DNA from: Planctomycetota bacterium
Lineage (GTDB): Bacteria > Planctomycetota > Phycisphaerae > Phycisphaerales > UBA1924
Length of the DNA: 64,000 bases
NCBI GenBank assembly: GCA_013285505.1
Contig: CP053450.1
Coordinates: 1,410,796-1,474,795 of the forward strand
Reading direction: 5' to 3'
In this document: piece after piece, positions 50,240 through 61,937 of the stretch
Layout of the letters: the number at the start of each line of letters is the position of its first letter
Numbering within the stretch: the first letter of the stretch is position 1
Notes under the pieces: model-generated
What the model was told of the DNA's origin: nothing
Seen by the model: the letters and a program-made list of their open reading frames with translations, nothing else
Databases searched by the model: none
Made by a program: the position numbers and the translations under genes

Positions 50240-50266
50240 CCCTCTCCCGCGCCTCGCGGGAGAGGG
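50240..50266. repeat. Palindrome flanking DUF559 gene 2 (left)
   Basis: A perfect 11-bp hairpin CCCTCTCCCGC/GCGGGAGAGGG (50240-50250 with 50256-50266), followed by TTGGGGAGAGGGCT. It lies between the DUF559 stop and the fahA start and resembles the right-hand palindrome at 50757-50784. Confidence 0.8.
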
Positions 50267-50284
50267 TTGGGGAGAGGGCTCATT

Positions 50285-50659
50285 CTACTTCATCTTCTTC
50301 TCTGCTCGTTTGGCCAGCCACGCCGCCTTCTTCTCGGCGAACTTTCCCGGGTGCAGAGACTCCATCCGTCGCTCGACGGTATGCGCGATCAACCCGACGA
50401 CAGCGTGGACATCCCGGCTGATCTTCCACGCAGGGATGCGCAGCACCTCGACACCCCGAGCGCCAAGCCACTCGTCGCGACGGCGATCATGGCTCTGCCG
50501 GTGACCGTGTACCCGGCCGTCGATCTCGATGTCGAGCCCCGCGTCGTGGCAGTAGAAATCGAGGATGTAGTCGCCCATGGGATCCTGGCGGCGGAACCCG
50601 ATGCCAAAGCACTTGCCGGCGCGGAGGTGGGACCAGAGGACGCGCTCGGGCGGGGTCAT
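50285..50659 (-). CDS. DUF559 endonuclease-domain protein 2
   Basis: The product is 124 residues from ATG 50659: MTPPERVLWSHLRAGKCFGI, FRRQDPMGDYILDFYCHDAG, LDIEIDGRVHGHRQSHDRRR, EWLGARGVEVLRIPAWKISR. This is the same fold as the product at 32637-33104. Conserved N-terminal residues of the domain (KERAKPLRRE) are encoded directly upstream in frame, but no start codon is found there, so the 5' end may have decayed or the annotated start is the only functional one. Both sides carry CCCTC(T/C)CCCGC-type hairpins. The unit separates the unknown 312-residue gene from fahA and looks like an insertion. Confidence 0.78.
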   Translation of the reverse strand: MTPPERVLWSHLRAGKCFGIGFRRQDPMGDYILDFYCHDAGLDIEIDGRVHGHRQSHDRRRDEWLGARGVEVLRIPAWKISRDVHAVVGLIAHTVERRMESLHPGKFAEKKAAWLAKRAEKKMK

Positions 50660-50756
50660 CTCTCGGCGGAGGGGCTTTGCACGCTCTTTGGCGGTGTCGG
50701 TGGGCGTGAGGGCACGAGAGTGGGGAGGCAAGGGAGAAGGGGGAGCCCCCTCCCCA

Positions 50757-50784
50757 GCCCTCCCCCGCGGGGCGCGGGGGAGGG
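50757..50784. repeat. Palindrome flanking DUF559 gene 2 (right)
   Basis: An 11-bp stem with left arm CCCTCCCCCGC (50758-50768) and right arm GCGGGGGAGGG (50774-50784), 5-base loop, embedded in a longer C/G-rich tract (GGGAGCCCCCTCCCCAG just before it). Same style as the hairpins at 50240-50266 and 32438-32588. Confidence 0.8.
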
Positions 50785-50888
50785 GGCCGGAGCGTTCGCT
50801 GCGCTCACTTGTGGTGTCCGCGGCGTCTGCAATATCGCCGACGCGATCTGTTGGTCGCTGGGGTCGCACGAGAGCCGCTCCCTTCGAT

Positions 50889-51827
50889 TCACAGCCACCC
50901 CAGCTTCTGCAAATCCTCCACCGGCTCCCCAAACGAGCACGACCCGATCGAGAGCGCGAACGTCTCGCGGGCGCGGGCGATGTCGGCCGCGCCGACCTCG
51001 TGGTCGCGCCACCTCGCCGAGTCTTCGCCGAAGCTGAAGGCGTCGGGGTCGCGTTCTTCCAGCAGGTCGACGACAAACTCCAGCGGCACATCGCGTGCGC
51101 GCACAAACGAGGCCGCCATGAAAAGGTTCACAAACCCGTGCATCACGCCGCGGGGCGGCTTGGCGTCGTAGGTCAGATTCTGCTCGGCGCGGATCGGGTG
51201 GTGCAGGCCGGCGGTGGCCTTGAAGGGCACGGCCGCGTTCTTGCAGGCGAGCACGAAGGAAGCGACCTGCTCGCTGCTGGGGATGGCGTCGGGCTTGACG
51301 CCCCCGCACCGGATCTTCGCGGCCGCATCGTTGCCCGCGAGCGCCGCGACGAAGCCGCGGCAGTCGGCCATCGCGGGCACCTCAAAGAACGCCATGACGT
51401 CCTCGGGGATCTGGTCGAGGGCCCGGTCGATCGCCTCGGGCGAGTCGGGACGCAGCTCGAAGCACTCGACGCGGGCAAGGCCGTGGACCTCCTCGGCGTG
51501 GTGCTCGTCGAAGGCGTCGATCAGCTCAAGGGCCTCGTCGAGCGGGCGGTCGATGACGGCCGAGACGCCCCACGGCTCGAGGATGTCGGCGTGCTCGCGG
51601 TAGCCGCTGGTGCCGTAGGTGCCGGGCATCAGGATCGCCGCGGCCTCGGAGAGCTTGTGGAGCTTGGACGCCGGGCAGACGATCCGCCCGAGCATCCACG
51701 CGTGCTTGCCCATGCGGTCGCGGGCGTAGTTCTCGCTCGACTTCTGCATGTCGAGCGTGGCCGGGGGGAAGAGCCCGGCGTAGTCGAAGAGGCTGGTGAC
51801 GAGCGTGGTGATGGTGCGGGTGGCCAT
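50889..51827 (-). CDS. Conserved hypothetical protein, possibly linked to aromatic catabolism
   Basis: The product is 312 residues from ATG 51827, no signal peptide. It begins MATRTITTLVTSLFDYAGLF. Segments such as IRCGGVKPDAIPSSEQVASF, FKATAGLHHPIRAEQ and RGVMHGFVNLFMAASFVRAR alternate strands and helices with conserved Lys, His and acidic residues, and a TIM-barrel fold is possible. I do not recognise a named family. It is transcribed toward fahA and separated from it only by the DUF559 unit, so it may originally have been adjacent to fahA in one operon. Context suggests, but does not prove, a role near tyrosine catabolism. Confidence 0.72.
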   Translation of the reverse strand: MATRTITTLVTSLFDYAGLFPPATLDMQKSSENYARDRMGKHAWMLGRIVCPASKLHKLSEAAAILMPGTYGTSGYREHADILEPWGVSAVIDRPLDEALELIDAFDEHHAEEVHGLARVECFELRPDSPEAIDRALDQIPEDVMAFFEVPAMADCRGFVAALAGNDAAAKIRCGGVKPDAIPSSEQVASFVLACKNAAVPFKATAGLHHPIRAEQNLTYDAKPPRGVMHGFVNLFMAASFVRARDVPLEFVVDLLEERDPDAFSFGEDSARWRDHEVGAADIARARETFALSIGSCSFGEPVEDLQKLGWL

Positions 51828-51864
51828 GCTGTCAGAATAGCGCCCGGAACCGTGCCGCAGGGAC

Positions 51865-52704
51865 TCAGGTCTCGGCCAGAATCCGCTTGATGTGCTTGCG
51901 CATGACATCGAGCATGTTCCAGTACATCACCAGCGCGATCAGCGGTCCGAGGCCGAAGAGCAGCAGGCCGACGGTCTGGAGCAAGGGTCCGAGCCACATG
52001 AAGCGTTTGGCTTTGTCGTGGAGCTTCTGGTCGGGCACGCGGCGGGCGAGCCAGCGGACGTAGAGCATGGCCGCGAAGAACTGGGCGACCCAGGCGATCA
52101 GCGAGGCCAGCCCGAGTGCCAGCGAGAGCACGACGATCGCCGTCATGCCCGGGGCGAGCGTCTGGCCGGTGCTGAACTGCGGGATGAGGCCGAAGACCGA
52201 CGCCGCGAGTTGGACACATACCGCGATGCGGATGATCTGCCGCGCTCCCAACCCGGCGTTGGCGTCGGGCGGCATGCCGGGGTCCGGCGTCGTGAGCCGC
52301 CACCAGCCCACGAGGATCGCGATGGAGCACGCCGTCCCCGCGAAGGCCAGAAACAGCTCGGCACCGGTGACGCTGACGAACGCGCTGAAGATGCCGAGCA
52401 CCACAACGCACACGTACGCCAGGATGCCGTTGAGCACAAACGAAAGCCCCGACCGGAGTTGGCCGAGGTACTCAGGTGAGCGGTTCTGCAGGAGATCGGG
52501 CAGATAGGACTGCTCGACGGGTGTGCCGCACTCGGGGCAGACCCCATCACGGGCCAGCCCCTTGAGGTCGTAGCCGCAGATGATGCAGTGGGGCACCATC
52601 GAGGTGCCGCACTCGGGGCAAGCCTCCGCGTCCGGGTTTCCGGAGTCGTATTGGCACTTTGGGCAGACGCGAGATTCGGTGGGCGAGATTGAGGCCGTAG
52701 TCAT
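51865..52704 (-). CDS. Zinc-ribbon multi-pass membrane protein
   Basis: The product is 279 residues from ATG 52704. Two N-terminal ribbons are present: CPKCQYDSGNPDAEACPECG and CIICGYDLKGLARDGVCPEC. Five or six membrane helices follow (VLNGILAYVCVVVLGIFSAF, LFLAFAGTACSIAILVGWW, MTAIVVLSLALGLASLIAWV, LLQTVGLLLFGLGPLIALVM). The ribbon is almost the same as that of 6777-7728 (CGYDLKGL) and the architecture (ribbon then helices) is the same, so these two are probably paralogues. It sits between acnA and the 312-residue gene on one strand. Function unknown. Confidence 0.72.
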   Translation of the reverse strand: MTTASISPTESRVCPKCQYDSGNPDAEACPECGTSMVPHCIICGYDLKGLARDGVCPECGTPVEQSYLPDLLQNRSPEYLGQLRSGLSFVLNGILAYVCVVVLGIFSAFVSVTGAELFLAFAGTACSIAILVGWWRLTTPDPGMPPDANAGLGARQIIRIAVCVQLAASVFGLIPQFSTGQTLAPGMTAIVVLSLALGLASLIAWVAQFFAAMLYVRWLARRVPDQKLHDKAKRFMWLGPLLQTVGLLLFGLGPLIALVMYWNMLDVMRKHIKRILAET

Positions 52705-52789
52705 AGATGTCCTCCCGACAGAAATGTTGGGATGGAGCATACCTACTTTCGCGAGATTCGCCACGGTCGGGCGGTTGCCGCCCCGGGGC

Positions 52790-55570
<2,781 letters not shown>

Positions 55571-55713
55571 GGAGGGCTCCTTGTCTCGTCAAAGCGGGTG
55601 TTGGCTGGGAGGCGTTGTCGGTGCCGGGCTCGGGGGCCGGCCGCACGCGGCATCTCCCAAGTAATGTAGACATCCATCGGCCGGTTTTGGCGTCTGTTGC
55701 GGGCCTGTTCGCA

Positions 55714-56730
55714 TCAATAGCGATGTTCTTCCACCGCGTCGTCCGTGAGGCTCGCCCCGCCGCGCTCGGCACCCAGCAGCACGATCCCGGCCCGCAGGCT
55801 CGGGTTTGCCGAGTTGACCAGCTCGGCCGCGACGATCCCGCCGCACAGCCCCAGCGGCGCGTAGGTCGGCACCACGACCGCCCTCCCCGACAGCGCCTCG
55901 ACCCCACCGATCGAGATCCGGATCTGGCAGTCGTACGCCTCGATGCCCCGCAGTCCGGGCACCGGCTCGGCCCCGTCGGCGAGCCTCTCCACGTCCCCAA
56001 ACCGGATCTCGAACTTGCCCCAGGTCCAGAGCAGGCGGAGTTGCTGCCCGGCGGTAAAGGCCCGCTGTATGAGCTTGGCGAGGGTCGGGTTGTCGCTCGC
56101 GCCGTCGCCGAAGGCCAGCAGGCTCATCATGCCGTACACGCTCGGAGTGAGGGTCTCCAACTCGATCTCGGGGCGCGGGTTCTCGCGGGGCTCGTCATCG
56201 CCGCCGGTCGAGATGGCGTAGCCGCCGCCGATCCGGGCGACCTCCACGGGGCCGTAGTCGAGAAAGACCTCGGCCAGTTGCCCCGCCCGCTGGTCGATAA
56301 CCCCGCCCTCCGCGTCGAACAGCCCGAGCCGGACCGCACGCGTGGGCGAGTCGATCCGCAGCTCGTCGCCGAAGACGTTCACCCTCCGGCGGAACACCGG
56401 CCGCCGGCCGGGCTCCTCGAGCAGTTCCACCAGCAGCAGGCGTTCGGTCTCGGCGGTGCCGTTGGCGAAGGTCATTCCCAGCAGGACACGGTCCCCCGCC
56501 CCCCAGCGGCCTGACTCCTCCGCGGTGTCGATGCCCTCGATGAGGGCCGACGCCCCCGGAAACCGCCTCTCGAGCCCGGATTCGCTCGGTGCCGTCAGCG
56601 GGACCGCCGAGGCCCCGGTGACATGCACCGTCCCCATGCACCCGCACGCGAGCGAGAGCCAGGCCGCGCCGATGCCTGCACCGAGCCACCTCATCCGCCT
56701 GCTGAGTCGGTTTCTCTCCGCAAAGGCCAT
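55714..56730 (-). CDS. Putative exported lipoprotein of unknown function
   Basis: The product is 338 residues from ATG 56730. The N-terminus (RMRWLGAGIGAAWLSLACGC) is a signal sequence ending in an imperfect lipobox. The mature protein is beta-rich with repeated Gly-Asp turns: VLLGMTFANGTAETERLLLV, ELRIDSPTRAVRLGLFDAEG, IEAYDCQIRISIGGVEALSG. No known domain is recognised. The gene reads away from the MGMT gene; the gap of 90 bp holds both promoters. The confidence is for it being a real exported protein, supported by consistent codon use and the signal peptide. Confidence 0.68.
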   Translation of the reverse strand: MAFAERNRLSRRMRWLGAGIGAAWLSLACGCMGTVHVTGASAVPLTAPSESGLERRFPGASALIEGIDTAEESGRWGAGDRVLLGMTFANGTAETERLLLVELLEEPGRRPVFRRRVNVFGDELRIDSPTRAVRLGLFDAEGGVIDQRAGQLAEVFLDYGPVEVARIGGGYAISTGGDDEPRENPRPEIELETLTPSVYGMMSLLAFGDGASDNPTLAKLIQRAFTAGQQLRLLWTWGKFEIRFGDVERLADGAEPVPGLRGIEAYDCQIRISIGGVEALSGRAVVVPTYAPLGLCGGIVAAELVNSANPSLRAGIVLLGAERGGASLTDDAVEEHRY

Positions 56731-56820
56731 AGTCGACAGCTTCCTCCCTCGGTCAGTCCGTGTCAATGAGCCGTACCGCTGCCGGGGCGCACGCTATTCC
56801 CATGGCGGTACCATCCCGAC

Positions 56821-57417
56821 ATGACGCGACTCTGTTGCCAGCAGTTCGATTCCCCCGTGGGCCCGCTCTTCGCGATTGTCGTGGACCGCGAAGGTGCCGA
56901 AACGCTCGCGGCACTCGAGTTCTCCGTCCCCTCCCGGATCGACCGCGAGACGCACGAACTCCGCACCGCGTTGGACGCCGAACTGGAGCATGCGCGGGCG
57001 CCGCTGCACGACGAGGTGGAACGCCAGGTCGGGGCATACCTTGCCGGGAGCCTCAAGGAATTCTCTCTCCCGCTCGAGACCCCCGGGACCGCGTTCCAGC
57101 AGCGCGTGTGGCGAGCGCTGTGCGAGATTCCCTTCGGGACCACCTGCTCCTACGGCCAACTGGCCGAGCGGATCGGCTCGCCGGGTGCCCAGCGAGCCGT
57201 CGGTGCGGCCAACGGTGCGAATCAAGTCGCCATCGTCGTGCCCTGCCACCGCGTGATCGAGAGCGGTGGGGGGCTCCGGGGCTACGGCGGCGGGCTCGAA
57301 CGCAAGCAGTTCCTGCTCCAACTCGAGGGTGCGTGGCCCACCCACCCGACACTGTTCGATGCGGACGCTCGCCGGACCGCGACCGGCCGCACGGCCCGAG
57401 CCGGGGTCACCTCGTGA
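56821..57417 (+). CDS. Methylated-DNA--protein-cysteine S-methyltransferase (MGMT/Ogt)
   Basis: A suicide repair enzyme that takes alkyl groups from O6-alkylguanine. The product is 198 residues. The N-terminal domain is normal, and the C-terminal domain holds FQQRVWRALCEIPFGTTCSY, the helix-turn-helix arginine region RAVGAANGANQVAIVVPCHR with the PCHRV acceptor Cys (residue ~142), and ESGGGLRGYGGGLERKQFLL. It also has a ~20-residue basic C-terminal extension. The stop overlaps the threonine aldolase GTG (GTGA), so the two are coupled, which is an odd pairing with no obvious functional link. Frame intact. Confidence 0.94.
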   Translation: MTRLCCQQFDSPVGPLFAIVVDREGAETLAALEFSVPSRIDRETHELRTALDAELEHARAPLHDEVERQVGAYLAGSLKEFSLPLETPGTAFQQRVWRALCEIPFGTTCSYGQLAERIGSPGAQRAVGAANGANQVAIVVPCHRVIESGGGLRGYGGGLERKQFLLQLEGAWPTHPTLFDADARRTATGRTARAGVTS

Positions 57418-58453
57418 ACAAACCTATCGATCTTCGTTCCGACACCGTCACCCGGCCGACCGACGCGATGCGCCGCGCGATCGCCGAGGCCGAGGTGGGC
57501 GACGACATGTTCGGCAACGACCCGACCGTCGCACGGCTCGAGGCCCGCGTGTGTGAGATCACCGGCATGCAGGCCGCGGTGTTCGTGCCCAGCGGCACGA
57601 TGGCCAACCAGATCGCCATTCGCTCGCAGACAGAGCCGGGAGACGAGGTCGTCTGCCACCCCGACAGCCACATCGTGCACTACGAGACCGGCGGTCCCGC
57701 GGCCCTCAGCGGCGTCACGACCCGGTTCGCCGACGGCCCACGCGGCACCTTCACCGCCGACACCCTTCGCGGCCTCGTCCGTCCCGATGATCAGCACTTC
57801 GCCGTGACGCGGCTCGTGTCGCTCGAGAATACCCACAACCGAGGCCGCGGACGCGTCTGGCCAATGGAGCAACTCCACGCCGTCGTCGGCACCGCTCACG
57901 AACTCGGCCTGCGCGCACATGTCGACGGCGCACGCCTCTGGAACGCGAGCGTTGCCTCCGGGCACTCCGTTCGCGAGATCCTCGGGGACGCCGACAGCGT
58001 GAGCGTCTGCTTCAGCAAGGGCCTGGGCGCCCCGGTCGGCTCGGCCTTTGCCAGCGACGCGGCGACCGTCAAACGCGCCCGGCGGTTCCGCAAGATGTTC
58101 GGCGGGGCGATGCGCCAGGCCGGTGTGCTCGCGGCCGCGCGCGCTGCATGCCCTCGACCACCACATCGACCGCCTCGCCGACGACCACGCCAACGCCCGA
58201 TTGCTCGCCGAGCGGCTCGCCGAGATCCCCGGCGTCACCTCGCCGCCGGATCAGGTCGAGACCAACCTGGTGTACTTCGATCTCTCCGAAGCCCTCGGCC
58301 CTGCCCAGGCTGTGTGCGACGCGGCTCGCCGCCGAAGGTGTGCTCGTGCTCGCCGAGGGGCCCCGCACGATCCGGGCGGTGACCAATCTCGACGTGTCCC
58401 GCACGGACATCGACCGCGCCGCCGCGACCATTGCCGGGCTTCTCGGACGCTGA
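57414..58453 (+). CDS. ltaE: Low-specificity L-threonine aldolase (frame broken twice)
   Basis: A PLP enzyme that splits L-threonine or allo-threonine into glycine and acetaldehyde. It starts at GTG 57414 with NKPIDLRSDTVTRPTDAMRR. Family features are EVGDDMFGNDPTVARLEARV, AVFVPSGTMANQIAIRSQTE, HVDGARLWNASVASGHSV (PLP Asp) and SVCFSKGLGAPVGSAFASD (PLP Lys). Frames change at ~58133-58144 (GCCGCGCGCGCTGC) and ~58319-58325 (GACGCGGCTC); restoring one CG at each yields LHALDHHIDRLADDHANARL and then LAAEGVLVLAEGPRTIRAVT. Repaired length is ~347 residues, normal. Confidence 0.9.
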
Positions 58454-58637
58454 AACTTCGGCGAAATCACCCAACATTGACGGTGTCTGGCGGCCCTAAA
58501 CCGGCCCACCGGCACAGCTTGCCTCGATCACCGAGCCGCCGGGAGACTTGCGGTCAGTCTATGGATCGGCGCGACCGATCCCTGTAGATGTGCGGTGCCC
58601 CGGTGCGCCGTGCGACGGGGGGAGGAAGGTACCGATC

Positions 58638-60042
58638 ATGGACAGCTTTCGTGAGCAGGCCGAGTTTAAGCCCAGCGGCGGGTCAGTCGTTATCGATGGT
58701 GTTGACACCTCCGAAGACGACCTGATGCACATGATCAGCTCGCTCGAAGAGCGGCTGGGCGATGTCCGTGAGCTGCACCAGGAACGGCAGGGGATCGAGG
58801 ACGAGCTCGACGGCCTCCGGCAGGAGCTCGAATCCCGCCAGGCCGAGATCGAAGAACGCGAGCACATCCTGTCCGAGTCATCCACCGAACTCGAGGACGA
58901 GCGTGCAAGGCTGACGCGCGAGCGGGACGAGATGCTCGCGCAGCAGCGTGCGCTCGAGGCCAAACGCGCCGAACTCGAAGAGCGGGAGTCCAGCTCGGGC
59001 GAACGGCTCGCGGCCGTCGAAGAGATGCAGGCCCGACTCGGCGCCGCCGAAGCAGCTCTCCGCGCCGAGCCGCGAACGCCGCGAGGCCGAGGCCGAGACC
59101 TTCCGGCGCGAGCAGGCCGAGCTCGCGGCCCGTGAGCGTGAGCTGGCCGCCCACGCGGCCGCCGAGGGCAAGGACTCCCCCGAGATCGTCGAACTGGCCG
59201 CCCAGCTGGCCGAGGCCCAGAAGCTCGCCAACCAGCGCGCCGCCGAGGCCGAGCAGCGGGCGGCCGAGGCCCAGGAACGCACGATTCAGCTCGAATCACG
59301 CTGCCGCGAACTCGCCGAACAGTGCGATTTGGTCCGCCGCGAGCTCAAGGGCAGCCGCGAGCAGGCCCGCCGCATCGAGCACGAACTGCCGCAGCGGATC
59401 GCCCAGCAGCAGCTCAAGGCCGGCAGGGCCGAACAGACCCGGCGGAGCGTCGCGATCAGCCTGACGTGGCTGTGCGCCGTCGTGATCGCCGGCACGGCCG
59501 CGGTTGCCGGGATCAACAACGACCCGGCCCAGGCGGCGCTGCTCTTCGGCATGACCTTCGCGGCGTTCTTCTTCGGGTCGCACGCGGTGGCCGGGCGTCT
59601 CTTCGATGCGCCCGCGATCGTGATCGGGCTGATCGGAGCTTCGTTCGGCTGGTGGTACCCGATGTGGACCGCCGCGGTCGCCCAGGCGCTCGCGACGTGG
59701 TCGCTCCCGGTCGACGCGTTGCCGGCCGCGGTCGTCACCGAACTGCCCCAGGCGGTCTCGGTCGCGACGGCGCTGCTGACCATCACCGTGGGCATCTTCG
59801 CGCTGACCTGGTCCGGCACCCTGCTGCTCCAGATCGGCAGCGTGTCGCTGTTCGCCGGTGCCCTCGCCCTGTTCCCCGACGACTCCGGCTTTGCGCTCGC
59901 CGCCGCAGCGGTGATCTGGCTGGTCGTCACCGGTGCCGGCCTCACCCGCTGGGCGGTCCGCATCGGAGGACCCGACACCCCCGCCGCCCCCCCCAGAGGG
60001 CCGACCTGGTCGGGGATGTCGCTCGGCGGTCGGGCCCTGTAG
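58638..60042 (+). CDS. Coiled-coil membrane protein (frame broken)
   Basis: The start MDSFREQAEFKPSGGSVVID at 58638 has a GGAGGAAGG ribosome site ~10 bases upstream. Residues ~30-270 are a long heptad-rich coiled coil (LEERLGDVRELHQERQGIED, LDGLRQELESRQAEIEEREH, FRREQAELAARERELAAHAA). The C-terminal ~200 residues contain six or seven hydrophobic helices (VAISLTWLCAVVIAGTAAVA, LLFGMTFAAFFFGSHAVAG, VATALLTITVGIFALTWS). Topology is thus cytoplasmic rod plus multi-pass anchor. The frame shifts at ~59060-59073 (CTCCGCGCCGAGC); one CG restores it. The resemblance to SMC-like rods is only through the coiled coil; no ATPase is present. Function unknown. Confidence 0.68.
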
Positions 60043-60104
60043 CCGGCCACCGTCAGGGATCGGTCATTGGCAAGGCGTCCGGTCCGTGATATACACGCGG
60101 AGCC

Positions 60105-60788
60105 ATGAAGCGATCCGCGTTCACCCTTATCGAGTTGCTCGTCGTCATCGCGATCATCGCGCTGTTGATCGGCATACTGCTCCCCACGTTGGGCAAGGCC
60201 CGTTCAGCAGCCCGCAAGCTCGCGTGCGAGACCAACCACAAGCAGATCATCACGGCGACCATGATGTACTGCAACAGCTGGCAGGACTGGCTGCCGCGGC
60301 CCAATTGGGCGGTGGGCAACCGGGGGTACACCGAGCCCGGGTGGCTCTACACGCCCCCCGAACCCGGCCGAAGGGCCTGGAAGTGGGAAACGCACCGTGC
60401 CGGAGCGCTCTGGCCTTACCTCGAGGTCGACGACATCTACCGCTGCCCCTCCCACAAGGAGCCCTTCACCGGGTCGGCCAACACGACGAGCTACCTGATG
60501 AACGGCGCGGTCGTCGCGTTCGGCCGACGCGAACGACGACTCAGCAGCTACCGCATCGACCAGCTCAACCCGATGGCGATCCTCTTCTGGGAGACCGAGG
60601 GAGACGGCTGGAACGACGGCTCGAGCTATCCGTACGAGGGTCTCAACGAACGGCACGGACGGGGTGCCACGGTGACCTGCGCCGACGGCCACGCCGAGTG
60701 GCTCGAGCGCGCCGAGTACGACGAAGAGATCGAGAAGAAGCCCGGCCGCCTGTGGTGCGTTCCCGACAGCCCGACCGGAGACCGCTAG
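60105..60788 (+). CDS. H-X9-DG pseudopilin-like protein 1
   Basis: The product is 227 residues. The prepilin-type N-terminus [20 protein letters not shown] has the hydrophobic pilin helix, but the residue before Phe is Ala where Gly is usual, which is worth noting for prepilin peptidase cleavage. The C-terminus contains [13 protein letters not shown], the H-x9-DG signature of the large planctomycete family of pseudopilin-like proteins. A Trp-rich body ([26 protein letters not shown]) lies between. These proteins are thought to build secretion or surface structures, function unproven. Expression ends near the hairpin at 60931-60981. Confidence 0.87.
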   Translation: MKRSAFTLIELLVVIAIIALLIGILLPTLGKARSAARKLACETNHKQIITATMMYCNSWQDWLPRPNWAVGNRGYTEPGWLYTPPEPGRRAWKWETHRAGALWPYLEVDDIYRCPSHKEPFTGSANTTSYLMNGAVVAFGRRERRLSSYRIDQLNPMAILFWETEGDGWNDGSSYPYEGLNERHGRGATVTCADGHAEWLERAEYDEEIEKKPGRLWCVPDSPTGDR

Positions 60789-60930
60789 CGCGTTCGCGGC
60801 TGTCCGCGTGGGAGGAGAGCCGGTCGGCAAACGCTCTCTCCGAGCAACCCTGCTCCGCTTGGCGTCGTGCTTGCGCCGCCGCACGTGCGGCGTCAAACCC
60901 GTGCTCCACACCACCTGCATGTGAATAACT

Positions 60931-60981
60931 CTTTTCGGTCGCGCAGGCATTGCGCAAGTGACCGAAAAGCCTCGTTTTTTT
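60931..60981 (+). terminator. Terminator downstream of pseudopilin gene 1
   Basis: An outer 10-bp stem CTTTTCGGTC/GACCGAAAAG and an inner stem GCGCA/TGCGC are followed by CCTCGTTTTTTTC (T-run 60975-60981). It lies ~140 bases after the 60788 stop. The remaining part of the 334-bp interval (60789-61122) shows no coding signal. Confidence 0.65.
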
Positions 60982-61122
60982 CGCTTCCTACGTAATAGCA
61001 CGCATCATGACGGAACCTCGCGGGTAGTATGGGCGCACCGAGTGGTTGTGTGTGAAGTCAGGACGACGAAGCCCGTGCGATGTGAGGCGGGGCACCACTC
61101 AAGAGAGCGGAGACGAGAACAG

Positions 61123-61374
61123 ATGGCATACCCGACCAACTACCAGGACGCCGAGCACCGGCGAGCCCTCAACGCGATCCTTGACGATCTGCACACGATC
61201 GAGGATGCGCAACGCACCGATGGCGCGGACTCCGACACGTCGATCGATGACGACACGAGTGCGCAGAAGTGCGGCGAGCACGAGCGAGCAGCCCCCGTCC
61301 GCGCCGACGCGGAGGTGCAGGTGCGCACGACGCGGCTGTCGGCCGGGCGGATGGCGACGCACACATCAAACTGA
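61123..61374 (+). CDS. Small hypothetical protein
   Basis: The product is 83 residues from ATG 61123 with GGAGA ~8 bases upstream. It starts MAYPTNYQDAEHRRALNAIL and has a helical N-terminal half (AILDDLHTIEDAQRTDGADS) that turns into a disordered, polar C-terminal half (RTTRLSAGRMATHTSN). No domain is recognised. Support is limited to the ribosome site, start codon and a helical, plausible N-terminus. Confidence 0.45.
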   Translation: MAYPTNYQDAEHRRALNAILDDLHTIEDAQRTDGADSDTSIDDDTSAQKCGEHERAAPVRADAEVQVRTTRLSAGRMATHTSN

Positions 61375-61422
61375 ACCGGCTTCCTGCGCGGTGATCCCCG
61401 ATCGCTCGCGCAACATCCGGCA

Positions 61423-61462
61423 AAAACGAGAAGCGGCCGTGTCGGACAGACACGGCCGCTTC
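61423..61462 (-). terminator. Strong terminator of the small zinc-finger gene
   Basis: A perfect 14-bp stem GAAGCGGCCGTGTC/GACACGGCCGCTTC with loop GGACA is followed on the minus strand by TCGTTTTTGCC (T-run from 61426). It probably also ends convergent transcription from 61123-61374, although the plus-strand tail is only TTC. Confidence 0.82.
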
Positions 61463-61500
61463 TTCATGGTCATTCGCGGGTCAAGTCAGAACACGCCGAC

Positions 61501-61866
61501 CTATCGCTGCTCGCGGATCGGAGGGATATCGGCCCCGCACTCCGGGCAGACCTTCTCGTAGGAGCCGTGCCCGGCCATCGCCTGGTAGTGGCCGCACTCC
61601 TGGCACTTCGCGGCACGGTACGCCTCAACGGTGCCGCAGTCGGGGCACGTGTCGATGTACCGGTCGCCCGTGTCGCTGCCACGTTCCCACGAGTAGCCGA
61701 GGCCGCACTCGGGGTTGCCGCACTTGAAGTGCAGGAACTCCGGCGTGCCCTCGTTGGCGGTGGCCGAGGGCTTGGACATGAAGTTGACGAGCAGGTACCC
61801 GGCCGCCCCGAGGCAGAGCACGACAATCACGATCTGAACAGGCTTAGCCAATGGCGATCTCCGCAT
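61501..61866 (-). CDS. Small membrane protein with paired zinc fingers
   Basis: The product is 121 residues. The N-terminal membrane helix (IVIVVLCLGAAGYLLVNFMS) is followed by three metal-binding clusters: FKCGNPECGLGYSW, DTCPDCGTVEAYRAAKCQEC and KVCPECGADIPPI. The repeated CxxC pairs suggest two or three zinc ribbons facing the cytoplasm or periplasm. It is one of five such proteins in the window, but its ribbons lack the CGYxLxGL signature of the other four. It is downstream of, and co-oriented with, pseudopilin gene 2 (71-bp gap), so co-transcription is possible. Function unknown. Confidence 0.7.
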   Translation of the reverse strand: MRRSPLAKPVQIVIVVLCLGAAGYLLVNFMSKPSATANEGTPEFLHFKCGNPECGLGYSWERGSDTGDRYIDTCPDCGTVEAYRAAKCQECGHYQAMAGHGSYEKVCPECGADIPPIREQR

Positions 61867-61937
61867 CTATCGACGGCTCTGGCCGCCGACGCAATTCTGT
61901 GAACCTTCCGGAACTTTGCCCCGGGAAGCTGAGCGGC

